Shown: positions 51,096 through 60,099 of the stretch, piece after piece | Position numbering within the stretch: position 1 is the stretch's first letter | Layout of the letters: every line of letters starts with the position of its first letter | Assembly (NCBI RefSeq): GCF_943193215.1 | Contig: NZ_CALPDH010000009.1 | Span: forward strand, 103,783-167,782 | Direction: 5' to 3' | Length of the DNA: 64,000 nucleotides | DNA from: Acetatifactor aquisgranensis | GTDB lineage: Bacteria > Bacillota > Clostridia > Lachnospirales > Lachnospiraceae | Position numbers and translations under genes: made by a program | The notes under the pieces: model-generated | What the model was told of the DNA's origin: nothing | Database searches by the model: none | The model's input: the letters and a program-made list of their open reading frames with translations, nothing else

Positions 51096-52310
51096 ATGGA
51101 ATACACGGAACTGAAAAAGGAGCTGCGTGGCAGAGTCCAGGAGCGGATGGACTTTGTGAAAGATTTCACAGACGCGGAGGTGGAGGATACCATAGATGAA
51201 ATCATTCTGGAGCGGGGCATGACGGTATATCCGGTGGAAGTGCGCAGGCGGCTGAAACAGGAGCTTTTCGACTCCCTGCGCAGGCTGGATATCCTGCAGA
51301 TATTCGTGGAGGACAGCTCGGTCACGGAGATTATGATCAACGGAAAAGACCATATCTTCGTGGAGCAGAACGGAAAGCTGAGGGAGCTGGATATCAGCTT
51401 TGAATCCACAGAGAAGCTGCAGGATGTGATACAGCAGATTGTGGCGGGATGCAACCGAGTCGTCAACGAGGCGTCCCCGATTGTGGACGCAAGACTTGCT
51501 GACGGCGCCAGGGTCAACATCGTCATGAATCCGATAGCGCTGAACGGCCCGATTGTCACAATCAGACGTTTTCCCGAGAAGCCTATCACGATGGACCAGC
51601 TGATTCAGAGCAATTCTATATCATGGGAGGCCGCGGCTTTTCTGGAAAAGCTGGTAAAAGCCAAGTACAACATTTTCATAAGCGGCGGAACAGGAAGCGG
51701 CAAGACTACTTTCCTGAATGTTTTGTCACATTTCATCCCCTCGGAGGAACGGGTCATCACAATTGAAGACAGCGCGGAACTGCAGCTCCAGGGACTTCCC
51801 AATCTGGTGCGTCTTGAGACCAGGAACAGCAATGTAGAGGGCTGTAATGAAATCACGATCAGGGATTTGATCAAGTCATCCCTTCGCATGAGGCCGGACA
51901 GGATTGTGGTGGGCGAGGTGCGCGGGGCAGAGGCTTTTGATATGCTCCAATGCCTGAATACAGGCCATGACGGAAGCATGTCCACCGGCCACGCCAACAG
52001 CGCGAAAGATATGCTGGCACGGCTGGAGAACATGGTACTTATGGGAATGGAACTGCCGCTGGCAGCCATCCGGCAGCAGATAGCGTCCGGCCTGGATGTC
52101 ATTGTCCACTTGGGCAGACTGCGGGACAAGTCAAGAAAAGTGCTGGAGATAACGGAGGTGGCCTGCTGCGAACAGAATGAAATCAGGATGAATCCCCTGT
52201 TCCTCTTTGAGGAAACGGGAGAGGACGAGGCAGGCCATGTGGTGGGAAATCTTTGCAGGAAAGGGGGACTGCTCCATGAAGAAAAGCTTAAAGCAGCAGG
52301 ATTACCATAA
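51096..52310 (+). CDS. Tad pilus assembly ATPase TadA/CpaF
   Basis: 404 residues, hexameric secretion ATPase that drives pilus extension and possibly retraction. Walker A GGTGSGKTTF, the Asp box TIEDSAELQLQ, Walker B RPDRIVVGEVRGAEAFD and the His box NTGHDGSMSTGHANSA are all intact. N-terminal helical domain of about 120 residues as usual in CpaF. GGAGGAGAGGAG upstream gives strong translation. Overlaps the next gene by 35 bases. Confidence 0.95.
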   Translation: MEYTELKKELRGRVQERMDFVKDFTDAEVEDTIDEIILERGMTVYPVEVRRRLKQELFDSLRRLDILQIFVEDSSVTEIMINGKDHIFVEQNGKLRELDISFESTEKLQDVIQQIVAGCNRVVNEASPIVDARLADGARVNIVMNPIALNGPIVTIRRFPEKPITMDQLIQSNSISWEAAAFLEKLVKAKYNIFISGGTGSGKTTFLNVLSHFIPSEERVITIEDSAELQLQGLPNLVRLETRNSNVEGCNEITIRDLIKSSLRMRPDRIVVGEVRGAEAFDMLQCLNTGHDGSMSTGHANSAKDMLARLENMVLMGMELPLAAIRQQIASGLDVIVHLGRLRDKSRKVLEITEVACCEQNEIRMNPLFLFEETGEDEAGHVVGNLCRKGGLLHEEKLKAAGLP

Positions 52311-53046
52311 ATATAGCTGGAAGAAAGGGGAAAGAATCCGGACGATTTTCCTCTGTATAGGTGTGACAGGGATTTTTGCCTACTTTTTCTACCGCAGTTT
52401 CTTTGCTCTGATTCCGCTTTCCGCGGTTGGAGTATCAGCTTTTGGGATGATTAAGAGGCAGAAGCTTGAAAAGGCCAGAGAGGAACTGGCAGGCCAGTTC
52501 AGAGAGTGTATTCTGGCGGTGGCGGTTTCCTTGCAGTCGGGCTATTCTGTGGAGAATGCCTTTCTGGAGTGCAGGCAGGACATGGCTTTGATGTATGGGG
52601 AGGAGGCTCCCATCTGTCAGGAACTGAAGCTCATCAAGAGAGGGCTGGATATTAATATTTCTCTGGAGGGACTTTTAGCGGATATGGCAAGGCGGAGCGG
52701 CTGCGGGGAGGTCGCCCAGTTTGCGCAGATTTTTGCTCTTGCGAAGAGAAACGGCGGCAACATGGCGGAAATCATCAGAAATTCGGCTAACCAGATAGGC
52801 AGGCAGATTGAGCTGCGCCAGGAGATACAGATGCTTTTAGGGGGCAAAAAGATGGAACTGACGATTATGAAAGTTATGCCTTTTGGGATACTGCTCTATA
52901 TTGACATGGGAAATCCGGGGTATTTCGATTCTCTGTATCATAATTTCCTGGGCATCGCTGTGATGACTGGCTGCCTGGGGCTGTACCTGGGGGCTTACTT
53001 TCTGGGGGAACACGTCATGAAAGGGATTATGGCGGAGATGGCATAG
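52276..53046 (+). CDS. Tad pilus inner-membrane protein TadB (T2SSF domain)
   Basis: 256 residues from ATG 52276, inside the end of the ATPase gene, with AAGGGGG upstream. Two N-terminal membrane segments (IFLCIGVTGIFAYFFY and the next), a T2SSF cytoplasmic domain with QSGYSVENAFLECRQDM and FAQIFALAKRNGGNMAEIIR, and two C-terminal segments. Forms the platform with TadC on which pilin subunits are assembled. Confidence 0.87.
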   Translation: MKKSLKQQDYHKYSWKKGERIRTIFLCIGVTGIFAYFFYRSFFALIPLSAVGVSAFGMIKRQKLEKAREELAGQFRECILAVAVSLQSGYSVENAFLECRQDMALMYGEEAPICQELKLIKRGLDINISLEGLLADMARRSGCGEVAQFAQIFALAKRNGGNMAEIIRNSANQIGRQIELRQEIQMLLGGKKMELTIMKVMPFGILLYIDMGNPGYFDSLYHNFLGIAVMTGCLGLYLGAYFLGEHVMKGIMAEMA

Positions 53047-53052
53047 GAGGTG

Positions 53053-54498
53053 ATGGCTTTGTACTGGATTGCACTGGTGGTGGCGATAGGATTCCTGGTG
53101 ATGTTTGTGCTGGCTGGAAAGCAGGTACCACCCCCTGATACAGCCTCTCTCCTGAAGCCGTTTTACAAAATAGCGCTGTATCTCTACAAAAAGCTATGGA
53201 ACAGGATTCCGGGTGTATTCTCTTCCACACAGGTGGAAAGAGATTTGGTAAACCTCCATCCCGGAGAGGCGAGAGAGTACCTGAAGACAGAGTACTATGG
53301 GAAAAAGACGGCAATCTGCCTGGCAATTCTGTTCGTGGGAACTGTATTCGGAGCAGCGGCTAAATTCAGCGCAATGGGGGAAATTGTCCTCAGAGAGGAT
53401 GGGACAGTGGCCAGGGGCAGCTACAGAGAGGGGGCTCAGGAAATCGACGTTGAGACAGATTACGGACAGCAGCAGATGGGGTTTCAGGTGGAGGTGGAGC
53501 CAAAGCGTCTGACTAAGGAAGAGGCGGAAAGGCTGTTTGAAGATTTGATAGAAAAACTGCCGGAATATGTATTGGGTTCCAATGATAGTCTGCAGAATGT
53601 AAGTTATGACTTAAACCTGAGAGAAAAATATGACGATTTTCCGATGTCTATAGAGTGGGAAAGCGATAATCCGGGCCGGATCAGCGATTCGGGACAGATA
53701 TTTTCCCTGGAGGAAGAGACAGAGGTGACGTTTTGCTTCCGGCTGACCTATGGGGCATGGGAAAGAAACGGGGAGCTGGCAGTGATATTAAAGCCGCCGC
53801 CGCTGGCGGAGGAGGATTTGCTGCATATGGAGCTGCGGGAGGCATTGCGGGAATCTCAGAACGGAAGTTTGAATCAGGACGAATGGCAGCTTCCCTCAGA
53901 GTGGCGGGGTGAGAGAATCCGCTGGAGGCAGGTGGTAGAGGATAACAGCCTGATTTTGTGGGCGGTTGCCTTAGTGACAGCGGTTGCGGCATTCCTGTTC
54001 CTGGACAGAGACCTTCACGGGCAGCTGGAGAAGCGGAGGAAGATTCTGCGCCGGGAATATCCGGAGATAGTCCATAAACTGGTATTGTTCGTGGGAGCGG
54101 GCATGACAATCCGGGGAGCCTTTCAGAAAATTGCCGGGGATTATGAAGCGAAGCGCTCAGAGGGAGGCAGGTCATCGCCTGCCTATGAAGAAATATTGTA
54201 TACCTGTCGGGAACTGCGCTCGGGGATTTCCGAGGGGCTGTGCTATGAACATCTGGGAAAGAGGGCCGGTCTGCAGGAATATATCCGGTTGAGCGCGCTT
54301 CTGGCGCAGAATCTGAAGCGGGGCAGCAGCACGCTGCTGGAGAGGCTGCGGGATGAAGCGGAGAAAGCCGCGCAGGAGAGGCTGCAGGAGAGCAGAAAAA
54401 TGGGGGAGGAGGCAGGGACGAAGCTTCTGGTGCCGATGATGCTGATGCTGGCTGTGGTAATGGTAATCATCATGATTCCTGCCTTTTCAAATATGTAG
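53053..54498 (+). CDS. Tad pilus inner-membrane protein TadC with Ig-like insertion
   Basis: 481 residues from ATG 53053; TTG 53059 is better spaced from GGAGG at 53046-53050 and may be the true start. Membrane segments at about 2-20, 88-108, 299-318 and 457-478. Between the second and third is a non-membrane region of about 190 residues ending in IEWESDNPGRISDSGQIF and AWERNGELAVIL, which resembles a bacterial immunoglobulin-like domain. The T2SSF domain (KLVLFVGAGMTIRGAFQKIA) follows. The added domain is not part of ordinary TadC. Confidence 0.8.
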   Translation: MALYWIALVVAIGFLVMFVLAGKQVPPPDTASLLKPFYKIALYLYKKLWNRIPGVFSSTQVERDLVNLHPGEAREYLKTEYYGKKTAICLAILFVGTVFGAAAKFSAMGEIVLREDGTVARGSYREGAQEIDVETDYGQQQMGFQVEVEPKRLTKEEAERLFEDLIEKLPEYVLGSNDSLQNVSYDLNLREKYDDFPMSIEWESDNPGRISDSGQIFSLEEETEVTFCFRLTYGAWERNGELAVILKPPPLAEEDLLHMELREALRESQNGSLNQDEWQLPSEWRGERIRWRQVVEDNSLILWAVALVTAVAAFLFLDRDLHGQLEKRRKILRREYPEIVHKLVLFVGAGMTIRGAFQKIAGDYEAKRSEGGRSSPAYEEILYTCRELRSGISEGLCYEHLGKRAGLQEYIRLSALLAQNLKRGSSTLLERLRDEAEKAAQERLQESRKMGEEAGTKLLVPMMLMLAVVMVIIMIPAFSNM

Positions 54499-54540
54499 TT
54501 TAAATTTTTGGCCATGGGTATGGCAGAAAGAGAGGAAGAA

Positions 54541-54717
54541 ATGAAGCAGGTAAAGGGAATGAAGGAATTTATACGGGAAGAGGACGGAATGGGAACAGTG
54601 GAGATTATTCTGATTATTGTAGTGCTCGTGGGACTGGTGATTATATTTAAAAGCCAGATTACCCAGATAATCAATACTCTTTTTCAGAAGATTACTTCCC
54701 AGACAAACACAGTGTAA
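54541..54717 (+). CDS. Flp-type pilin
   Basis: 58 residues from ATG 54541 with AGAGGA upstream (ATG 54520 is possible). Short charged leader, then EEDGMGTVEIILIIVVLVGLV, where a Gly-x-x-x-Glu pattern and hydrophobic helix mark the cleavage site and N-terminal helix of Flp1-like pilins. Cleavage would probably fall after the glycine that precedes MGTVE. Main subunit candidate of the pilus made by this operon. Confidence 0.8.
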   Translation: MKQVKGMKEFIREEDGMGTVEIILIIVVLVGLVIIFKSQITQIINTLFQKITSQTNTV

Positions 54718-54773
54718 GGGAAAGTCCGGCAGCGCAGGGAGAAAAGGTATGGTATCGAGCAGGAGAGAAAACG

Positions 54774-56285
54774 ATGGACAAAGGATACATATACGGTAAA
54801 ATATACGACCGCAGGGCGGTAGGACAATTGCATAACGCGTATCTGACTGTGACGCTTGCCCTTTGTCTGGCGGTCGTATTATCCCTGTTTCTGACCCTGA
54901 TAGACGGTGTGCGCAGAAATGGTGCAAGACTGGAAGCGGAATGCGTGACAGACATCGGGCTGCAGAGCATCCTGGCGGAATACCACCGTGAGCTGATGAA
55001 GCAGTACAATCTGTTTGCCATCGACTCTTCCTATGGGACTGCCGGCTGCGGCAAAGCCAATACAGAGGCGCATCTGCTGCGGTATCTGTCAGGGAACTTA
55101 AGCTATGATGATATTTTTCTATCGGATTATCTGTACAGGGATTTTCTCGGTCTTGCCGTGGAACGAGTGGAATTGACGAAAGTATCTATATTGACGGATC
55201 ATGGGGGAGCGCTGTTCCGCAGCGATGCCGTGGAGGCTGTGAAAGCTGATGTGGGACTGGGCCTTTTACAGGAGCTTCAGAGCTGGATGCAGAATGTGGA
55301 AATCAATGGCCTTGAAGAGGGAACGGAAGAGAACCAAAAACAGGAACTTGACAGTGAAATCAGGGAATGGGTCAATGAATATGATGGCAGGGAAATCCAG
55401 GTAAGTGAGGATGAGTGGAAGAGAGCGGAAGTCAAGAATCCGACGGACGGACTGGAGGCAAAGAAGAGAATGGGGCTTTTGCGTTTGGTGGTAGGCGATG
55501 AGGCGAATATATCTCCCAATGTCATACACCCGGAGAGCCTGATTCTGAACAGAATGCAGCAGGGGCAGATAAATTACGGAAACATGGCGTGGGAGGGAAA
55601 TACGGAGACAGAACAACTGACGGAAAGGTTTCTCTTTCAGGAATATCTCCTGCGCTACATGGGGCGGTTCGGAAAGGAATGCGAGGAGGACGCGCTGCGA
55701 TATCAGATTGAATATCTGGTAGCAGGCAAGGAGAGCGACGTGGAAAATCTGAAAAGCGTCGTCAACCGTCTGTGCATCCTCAGAGAAGCCGCAAACGCGA
55801 TGTACCTGATGTCGAATGAGGCGAAGAGGGGAGAAATCCGGCTGGTTGCGGCGGCTGCCTGTACTCTGATTACGCTGCCGGCTCTGACGCCTTTGCTGGA
55901 GAGCGCGATTCTTCTGGCATGGGCTTACGCGGAAAGCGTATATGATATCAGGACGCTTCTGGCAGGAGGTAAGGTGCCTGTTCTGAAAGACGATGGGAGC
56001 TGGCACTATAGTCTCTCTGCGGCGCTGAACGGCAGCTTGCAGGATGAAAGCACCGGGGGCGAGGGATTGGCTTATGAAGACTATCTGAGAATTTTCATGA
56101 TGCTTTCCGATTTGGACATGCTTACCGGGCGGGCCATGGACATGGTGGAAGCCGATATCAGGAAAACGCCGGGCAATGCCGCTTTTCGGCTGGACGGCTG
56201 CTTTAAGGCAGTAGAAGCCCATATCCGGATTGGCAGCAGCTACGGCTTTCAATATGAGATAACAAGACAGAAAAGCTATGAGTGA
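54774..56285 (+). CDS. DUF5702 domain protein of the tad locus
   Basis: 503 residues. One N-terminal membrane helix (AYLTVTLALCLAVVLSLFLT) followed by RRNGARLEAECVTDIGLQSI and YNLFAIDSSYG, which fit the DUF5702 start typical of clostridial tad loci. The remainder is extracytoplasmic and helical with a hydrophobic stretch near 360-385. Resembles TadG-like pseudopilin or pilus-associated proteins in position and topology. Exact role unknown. Confidence 0.75.
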   Translation: MDKGYIYGKIYDRRAVGQLHNAYLTVTLALCLAVVLSLFLTLIDGVRRNGARLEAECVTDIGLQSILAEYHRELMKQYNLFAIDSSYGTAGCGKANTEAHLLRYLSGNLSYDDIFLSDYLYRDFLGLAVERVELTKVSILTDHGGALFRSDAVEAVKADVGLGLLQELQSWMQNVEINGLEEGTEENQKQELDSEIREWVNEYDGREIQVSEDEWKRAEVKNPTDGLEAKKRMGLLRLVVGDEANISPNVIHPESLILNRMQQGQINYGNMAWEGNTETEQLTERFLFQEYLLRYMGRFGKECEEDALRYQIEYLVAGKESDVENLKSVVNRLCILREAANAMYLMSNEAKRGEIRLVAAAACTLITLPALTPLLESAILLAWAYAESVYDIRTLLAGGKVPVLKDDGSWHYSLSAALNGSLQDESTGGEGLAYEDYLRIFMMLSDLDMLTGRAMDMVEADIRKTPGNAAFRLDGCFKAVEAHIRIGSSYGFQYEITRQKSYE

Positions 56286-56306
56286 GGATAAGCGAGGTGA
56301 GCAGTG

Positions 56307-57305
56307 ATGTCCTTTTTATGGAACGGCGGCAACCAAATAAATATTTCAAACAAAAAAGGAAAACCTTCTCCGACACATCATTTTTTTATCCCGGATTCTG
56401 CCCTGAATCCGGATACTTCCCAGGATGGCGGCGGGTGCCGCGCATCTGTCCTGTGCCGTTTCATGGAGAGGACATCACTGTTTGCCTTCTTTTCCAGGAA
56501 AATAGAGGCTGGTATGACAGTGGAGGCTTCTATCGTACTTCCTTTGTTTCTCTTTTTCTTCCTGAATCTGGGATGCGCCATAGAGATGATTCGGCTGCAC
56601 GGCAATCTGCAGCTGGCCTTGTGGCAGATTGGGAGCAAGATGGCTGTTTACGGTTATGCGCTGGACAGCGGGGAGCAGCCGGAAAACAGTGATGGCTGGT
56701 GGAGAGATCTGGCAGGAATTGCGGTCTCTGCCACCTATGTGAAAGGGCAGATAATAAACTCTGCAGGAGCGGACTATCTGAATGGTTCTCCTCTTACGAA
56801 TGGGGCTGCCGGCATACAGTTGTGGGAGAGCGAGATATTCGGTTCTGATGATGAAATCGACATTGTCGTCACATATTCGGTTTCTCCCTGGAATGGCCTG
56901 ATTGGATTTTGGCCTTTCCGGATGGCGAACCGATATTATGCGCATATCTGGAATGGGTATCGGCTGTCCGGCGTCGGGGAAGCGGGAGAGGTGACGCAGA
57001 TTGTCTATGTCACGGAAAGCGGAGCCGTGTACCATATGAGCATGGAATGTACACATCTGCAGCTTTCTGTGCGGGAGATTTCTTCGTTTGAGATTGATGA
57101 GATGCGGAATCAGGGAGGAGGCAGATACTACCCTTGCTCCAGATGTGCGGGAGGAGGACTGCCGTCCGTTTTGTATATTACAAATGAAGGGGATCGCTAC
57201 CATTGTGACAGGGGATGCTCCGGCCTGAAGAGGACGGTGTCTTCTATGACGATAGAGCAGGCTCAGGAAGCGGGATACCGGCCCTGCAGCCGCTGTGGAG
57301 GATGA
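56307..57305 (+). CDS. TadE-like pseudopilin with two C-terminal cysteine mini-domains
   Basis: 332 residues from ATG 56307. A long N-terminal region of about 70 residues precedes the TadE hallmark EAGMTVEASIVLPLFLFF. After a globular part, the C-terminus carries two copies of a motif in which a cysteine and a leucine are followed about 25 residues later by Pro-Cys-x-x-Cys: first MECTHLQ ... YYPCSRCAGG, then HCDRGCSGLKR ... YRPCSRCGG. This resembles the small metal-binding repeat seen at the end of some extracellular nucleases. The N-terminal extension may mean that the true start is ATG 56463. Confidence 0.7.
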   Translation: MSFLWNGGNQINISNKKGKPSPTHHFFIPDSALNPDTSQDGGGCRASVLCRFMERTSLFAFFSRKIEAGMTVEASIVLPLFLFFFLNLGCAIEMIRLHGNLQLALWQIGSKMAVYGYALDSGEQPENSDGWWRDLAGIAVSATYVKGQIINSAGADYLNGSPLTNGAAGIQLWESEIFGSDDEIDIVVTYSVSPWNGLIGFWPFRMANRYYAHIWNGYRLSGVGEAGEVTQIVYVTESGAVYHMSMECTHLQLSVREISSFEIDEMRNQGGGRYYPCSRCAGGGLPSVLYITNEGDRYHCDRGCSGLKRTVSSMTIEQAQEAGYRPCSRCGG

Positions 57306-57310
57306 AGAAT

Positions 57311-57721
57311 ATGTGGAATATACTGCTTGTGACAGGCTGGCTTATTGTCGCTGGAATTATGGATGTGAGAACCCGCAGAGTGCCGGTCTGGATGCTGGCA
57401 TTGGGAGGTGTTCTGGCTGCGTGGGCAGTATTTTGTCAGTATGGTGGATATCCGGAGGTGCTGAAAGGGTGTTTGCCGGGACTCCTGCTTGTGGCCGTCG
57501 CTTTCGCGACGAAAAAGGCAGGCTATGGGGATGGCATTGTGCTGTGCTGTCTGGGCGTGGTGCTGGGAGGCGAGAGGAGCCTGCTGCTATTCGGGATAAG
57601 CCTGTTTCTGATTTCTCTCTGTGCACTGATTCTGCTCGCGCTGCGCAGGGTGAAGAGAAATACGGGACTGCCGTTTCTGCCATTTCTGGCGGTGGCATGG
57701 ATTCTGGTTGTGAATCTGTAG
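57311..57721 (+). CDS. Prepilin peptidase, A24 family, second copy
   Basis: 136 residues from ATG 57311, nine bases after GGAGG. The first catalytic aspartate is in MDVRTRRVPVW and the second in GYGDGIVL, which keeps GxGD. Four membrane segments. Only about 25 percent of positions look alike to the first A24 protein of the operon by eye, so the two are not a recent duplication. It may process the TadE-like proteins on either side while the first copy processes Flp. Confidence 0.85.
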   Translation: MWNILLVTGWLIVAGIMDVRTRRVPVWMLALGGVLAAWAVFCQYGGYPEVLKGCLPGLLLVAVAFATKKAGYGDGIVLCCLGVVLGGERSLLLFGISLFLISLCALILLALRRVKRNTGLPFLPFLAVAWILVVNL

Positions 57722-57757
57722 TTATGGTTTATGCGGATTTTTTGGACAGGAGGAGCA

Positions 57758-58201
57758 ATGAAAGACAGGAATGCTTATTTTACTGTGGAGGCGGCGCTGG
57801 TGCTACCGATGGTAATCGGTGTGATACTTTTTGTTGTTTATACAATGCTGCTTCAATATGACAGATGCCTGCTGGAACAGGATATAGGGGCGATTGCCCT
57901 GTGGGGAAGCCTTGTGGAGGTATCCGGCACGGCGGAGCTGGAGCAAAAAGCGCAGGCACGGATGTCTGGATTGTACAGGGAAAAGTATATAGCCTGGAGG
58001 ATTACGGAATTGAACGCCGCTTTGGACAGGAATCGCTTTTGCGTGAAGGGAGCAGGGCAGCTGACATTTCCCGTACCGGGATGGAATTTCTGGAATGGGA
58101 ACAATGTGTGGGGGGCGGAGGCCGGCTATGGGTACAGCAGACTTTCCCCGGTGACATTTATCCGGCTATGCCACAGGTTTCAGGAAGAAGCGGGGAGGTG
58201 A
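57758..58201 (+). CDS. TadE-like pseudopilin
   Basis: 147 residues from ATG 57758 with GGAGGAG upstream. The N-terminal KDRNAYFTVEAALVLPMVIG is the TadE membrane segment with the conserved Glu five residues into the helix. The rest is a small extracytoplasmic domain. Minor pilus component. Confidence 0.82.
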   Translation: MKDRNAYFTVEAALVLPMVIGVILFVVYTMLLQYDRCLLEQDIGAIALWGSLVEVSGTAELEQKAQARMSGLYREKYIAWRITELNAALDRNRFCVKGAGQLTFPVPGWNFWNGNNVWGAEAGYGYSRLSPVTFIRLCHRFQEEAGR

Positions 58202-58209
58202 GAGGCGGA

Positions 58210-59367
58210 ATGCTGAATGTGGAATATGTGAGAAGCCTGAACTGCAATTACGAAAGAATCCTGCTGGACAAAATGCCGGAGGAGCAAAAATACCAATACA
58301 GCATCCTCGGAAGATGTCAAATCAGCGGACTGCTTTCGTGCAGCCTTCGCTATATCGATGGGCGTGCGTATCTTTATTATGATATATCCTCCAGGCAGAA
58401 TATAGCGCTTCTGTATGGCAACCGCTGTATCACCAGAGAATGGGTAAGGGACTTTCTGTGGAGCCTGCGGCATATCCGGCAGGAACTGGGGCGTTTCCTG
58501 CTAAGCGTGGACAATATCATCTGGTATCCGGAGCAGATATTCCAGGAATTGGAGAATCATGTTTTTTCTTTTCTGTATATCCCTTATTATGAGGGAGAAT
58601 CAGGATTTATGAAGCTCATGGAATTCTGGGTGGAGCATATAGACTATAATGACGAAGTACTGGTGGACTGTGTCTACCGTATGTACGAGAGGGTGGAGCG
58701 AAATGGAGAGGTTTATTTACAGACCCAGATTTTTGAAGATGCGGAATGCCTGGAAATCACCAAACTCCCGGAGCTGGCATATACAGTGGTAGAGGAGTCC
58801 GGAGTGGAAGAAATCAGAGAGAATCTTCCGCCGGCCGTCCCTGTCGTCGACATCAAAAAAGAAAATCAGATACAGGAGAAGCCGCCTAAATCCGGCAAAA
58901 AAGGAATCAGAGGAATTCTTGAGGGAAAGCGGAGCCGCAACCAGAAGCTGAGGGAGGATTACCGGCAGTTCATGCAGCAGGAGATGACGGGCTATGATTA
59001 TAAGGTGACGGAAGAAACCCATTATGAAAGTACCTATGGACAGACGGTATTCTTTGAAGACAAAGCGGGTACGACAAAACAGTCTCACAGACTGCTTACA
59101 CCCGAGGGGCAGCTTTTTTTAAGTCTGGAGCAGCCAAGCCTTTCCATAGGGAAAAGAAAGGGTGAGGTGGATCTGGTGCTGCAGGATTCCTCGGTCAGCC
59201 GGCTGCACGCCCGTATTACCAATGAGGAGGGTTCTGCCTATCTGGAGGATTTAAACTCCACAAACGGAACCTTTCAGAACGGCCAGCGCATGCATCCTTA
59301 TGAAAAGAAAAAGCTGGAGGAGGGAGACGAGATAAAATTCGGAAAAGTCGTTTTTATTTTCCGTTAG
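58210..59367 (+). CDS. DUF6382 and FHA domain protein
   Basis: 385 residues from ATG 58210. Residues 1-170 match the DUF6382 type found with tad loci in Lachnospiraceae (NYERILLDKMP, YLYYDISSRQNIALLY). A charged linker with Lys/Pro-rich segment follows (about 215-245). The C-terminal 90 residues are an FHA phosphothreonine-binding domain: LSIGKRKGEVDLVLQDSSVS, RLHARI and DLNSTNGTFQNGQ. Probably couples a Ser/Thr kinase signal to pilus assembly. Last gene of the operon. Confidence 0.83.
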   Translation: MLNVEYVRSLNCNYERILLDKMPEEQKYQYSILGRCQISGLLSCSLRYIDGRAYLYYDISSRQNIALLYGNRCITREWVRDFLWSLRHIRQELGRFLLSVDNIIWYPEQIFQELENHVFSFLYIPYYEGESGFMKLMEFWVEHIDYNDEVLVDCVYRMYERVERNGEVYLQTQIFEDAECLEITKLPELAYTVVEESGVEEIRENLPPAVPVVDIKKENQIQEKPPKSGKKGIRGILEGKRSRNQKLREDYRQFMQQEMTGYDYKVTEETHYESTYGQTVFFEDKAGTTKQSHRLLTPEGQLFLSLEQPSLSIGKRKGEVDLVLQDSSVSRLHARITNEEGSAYLEDLNSTNGTFQNGQRMHPYEKKKLEEGDEIKFGKVVFIFR

Positions 59368-59378
59368 GGGAATACTGA

Positions 59379-59407
59379 TTGAAAAGCATATGAAATTATG
59401 CTAGAAT
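59379..59407 (+). promoter_or_regulatory. Promoter of the rhomboid gene
   Basis: TTGAAA (59379-59384), 17 bases, TAGAAT (59402-59407), about 42 bases before the start codon. Confidence 0.7.
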
Positions 59408-59448
59408 CAATAGGACAGAAAAAGTGATACTCAGGAGGAGAGAAATCC

Positions 59449-60045
59449 TTGCGGCCATTGAAATTCCAACCGATTGTGAGCGCAGCCCTGGTGGCAGTCA
59501 ATGTACTTGTCTTTTTGATGTGCCATTTTGCGGGAAATCTGATATATGGTGCAGGTGAGCTGGATGTCTACCATGTGCTGGTACAGGGAGAATATGGCAG
59601 GATTCTGTGGTCTATGTTTCTTCACAGCGGGATAAATCATCTGTTCAATAATATGGTGATACTGTTCTTTCTGGGTGCGATGATTGAAAAGGAAGTAGGA
59701 CATATCGGATATGGGGTGCTGTATTTCCTCTCAGGTATCGGCGGGAATGTGCTGTCGCTTTTATCCAGAGCGGTTCAGGGAGACATGACCGCTTCGCTGG
59801 GGGCCAGCGGCGCAGTATTCGGACTTGACGGAGTATTGCTTGCTATGGTATTGTTTTCTGGCAGGAGAATGGAGAATGTGACTCCGGCAAGGGTTCTGCT
59901 GATGATAACATATTCCCTCTACAGCGGCTTTAGGGGCCAGAACATTGATAATGTGGCTCATGTGGGAGGGCTGCTGACAGGATTCGCGGCGGCCGGCATA
60001 ATGTGTTTTTGGAAGAGATGGAGGCAGCAGCGGGCGGCAGACTGA
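59449..60045 (+). CDS. Rhomboid family intramembrane serine protease
   Basis: 198 residues from TTG 59449, with AGGAGGAG at 59433-59440. Six membrane segments. The catalytic serine is in SLGASGAVFGLDG (GxSG), the catalytic histidine in VAHVGGLLTGF, and HSGINHLFNNM is the conserved HxxxN-type segment. Cleaves membrane proteins inside the bilayer; substrate unknown. Confidence 0.92.
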   Translation: MRPLKFQPIVSAALVAVNVLVFLMCHFAGNLIYGAGELDVYHVLVQGEYGRILWSMFLHSGINHLFNNMVILFFLGAMIEKEVGHIGYGVLYFLSGIGGNVLSLLSRAVQGDMTASLGASGAVFGLDGVLLAMVLFSGRRMENVTPARVLLMITYSLYSGFRGQNIDNVAHVGGLLTGFAAAGIMCFWKRWRQQRAAD

Positions 60046-60099
60046 TATTTCATGCACGGCATCAGATGATTTGAAGAGAATGGATTGTGAGGTGTGGCT

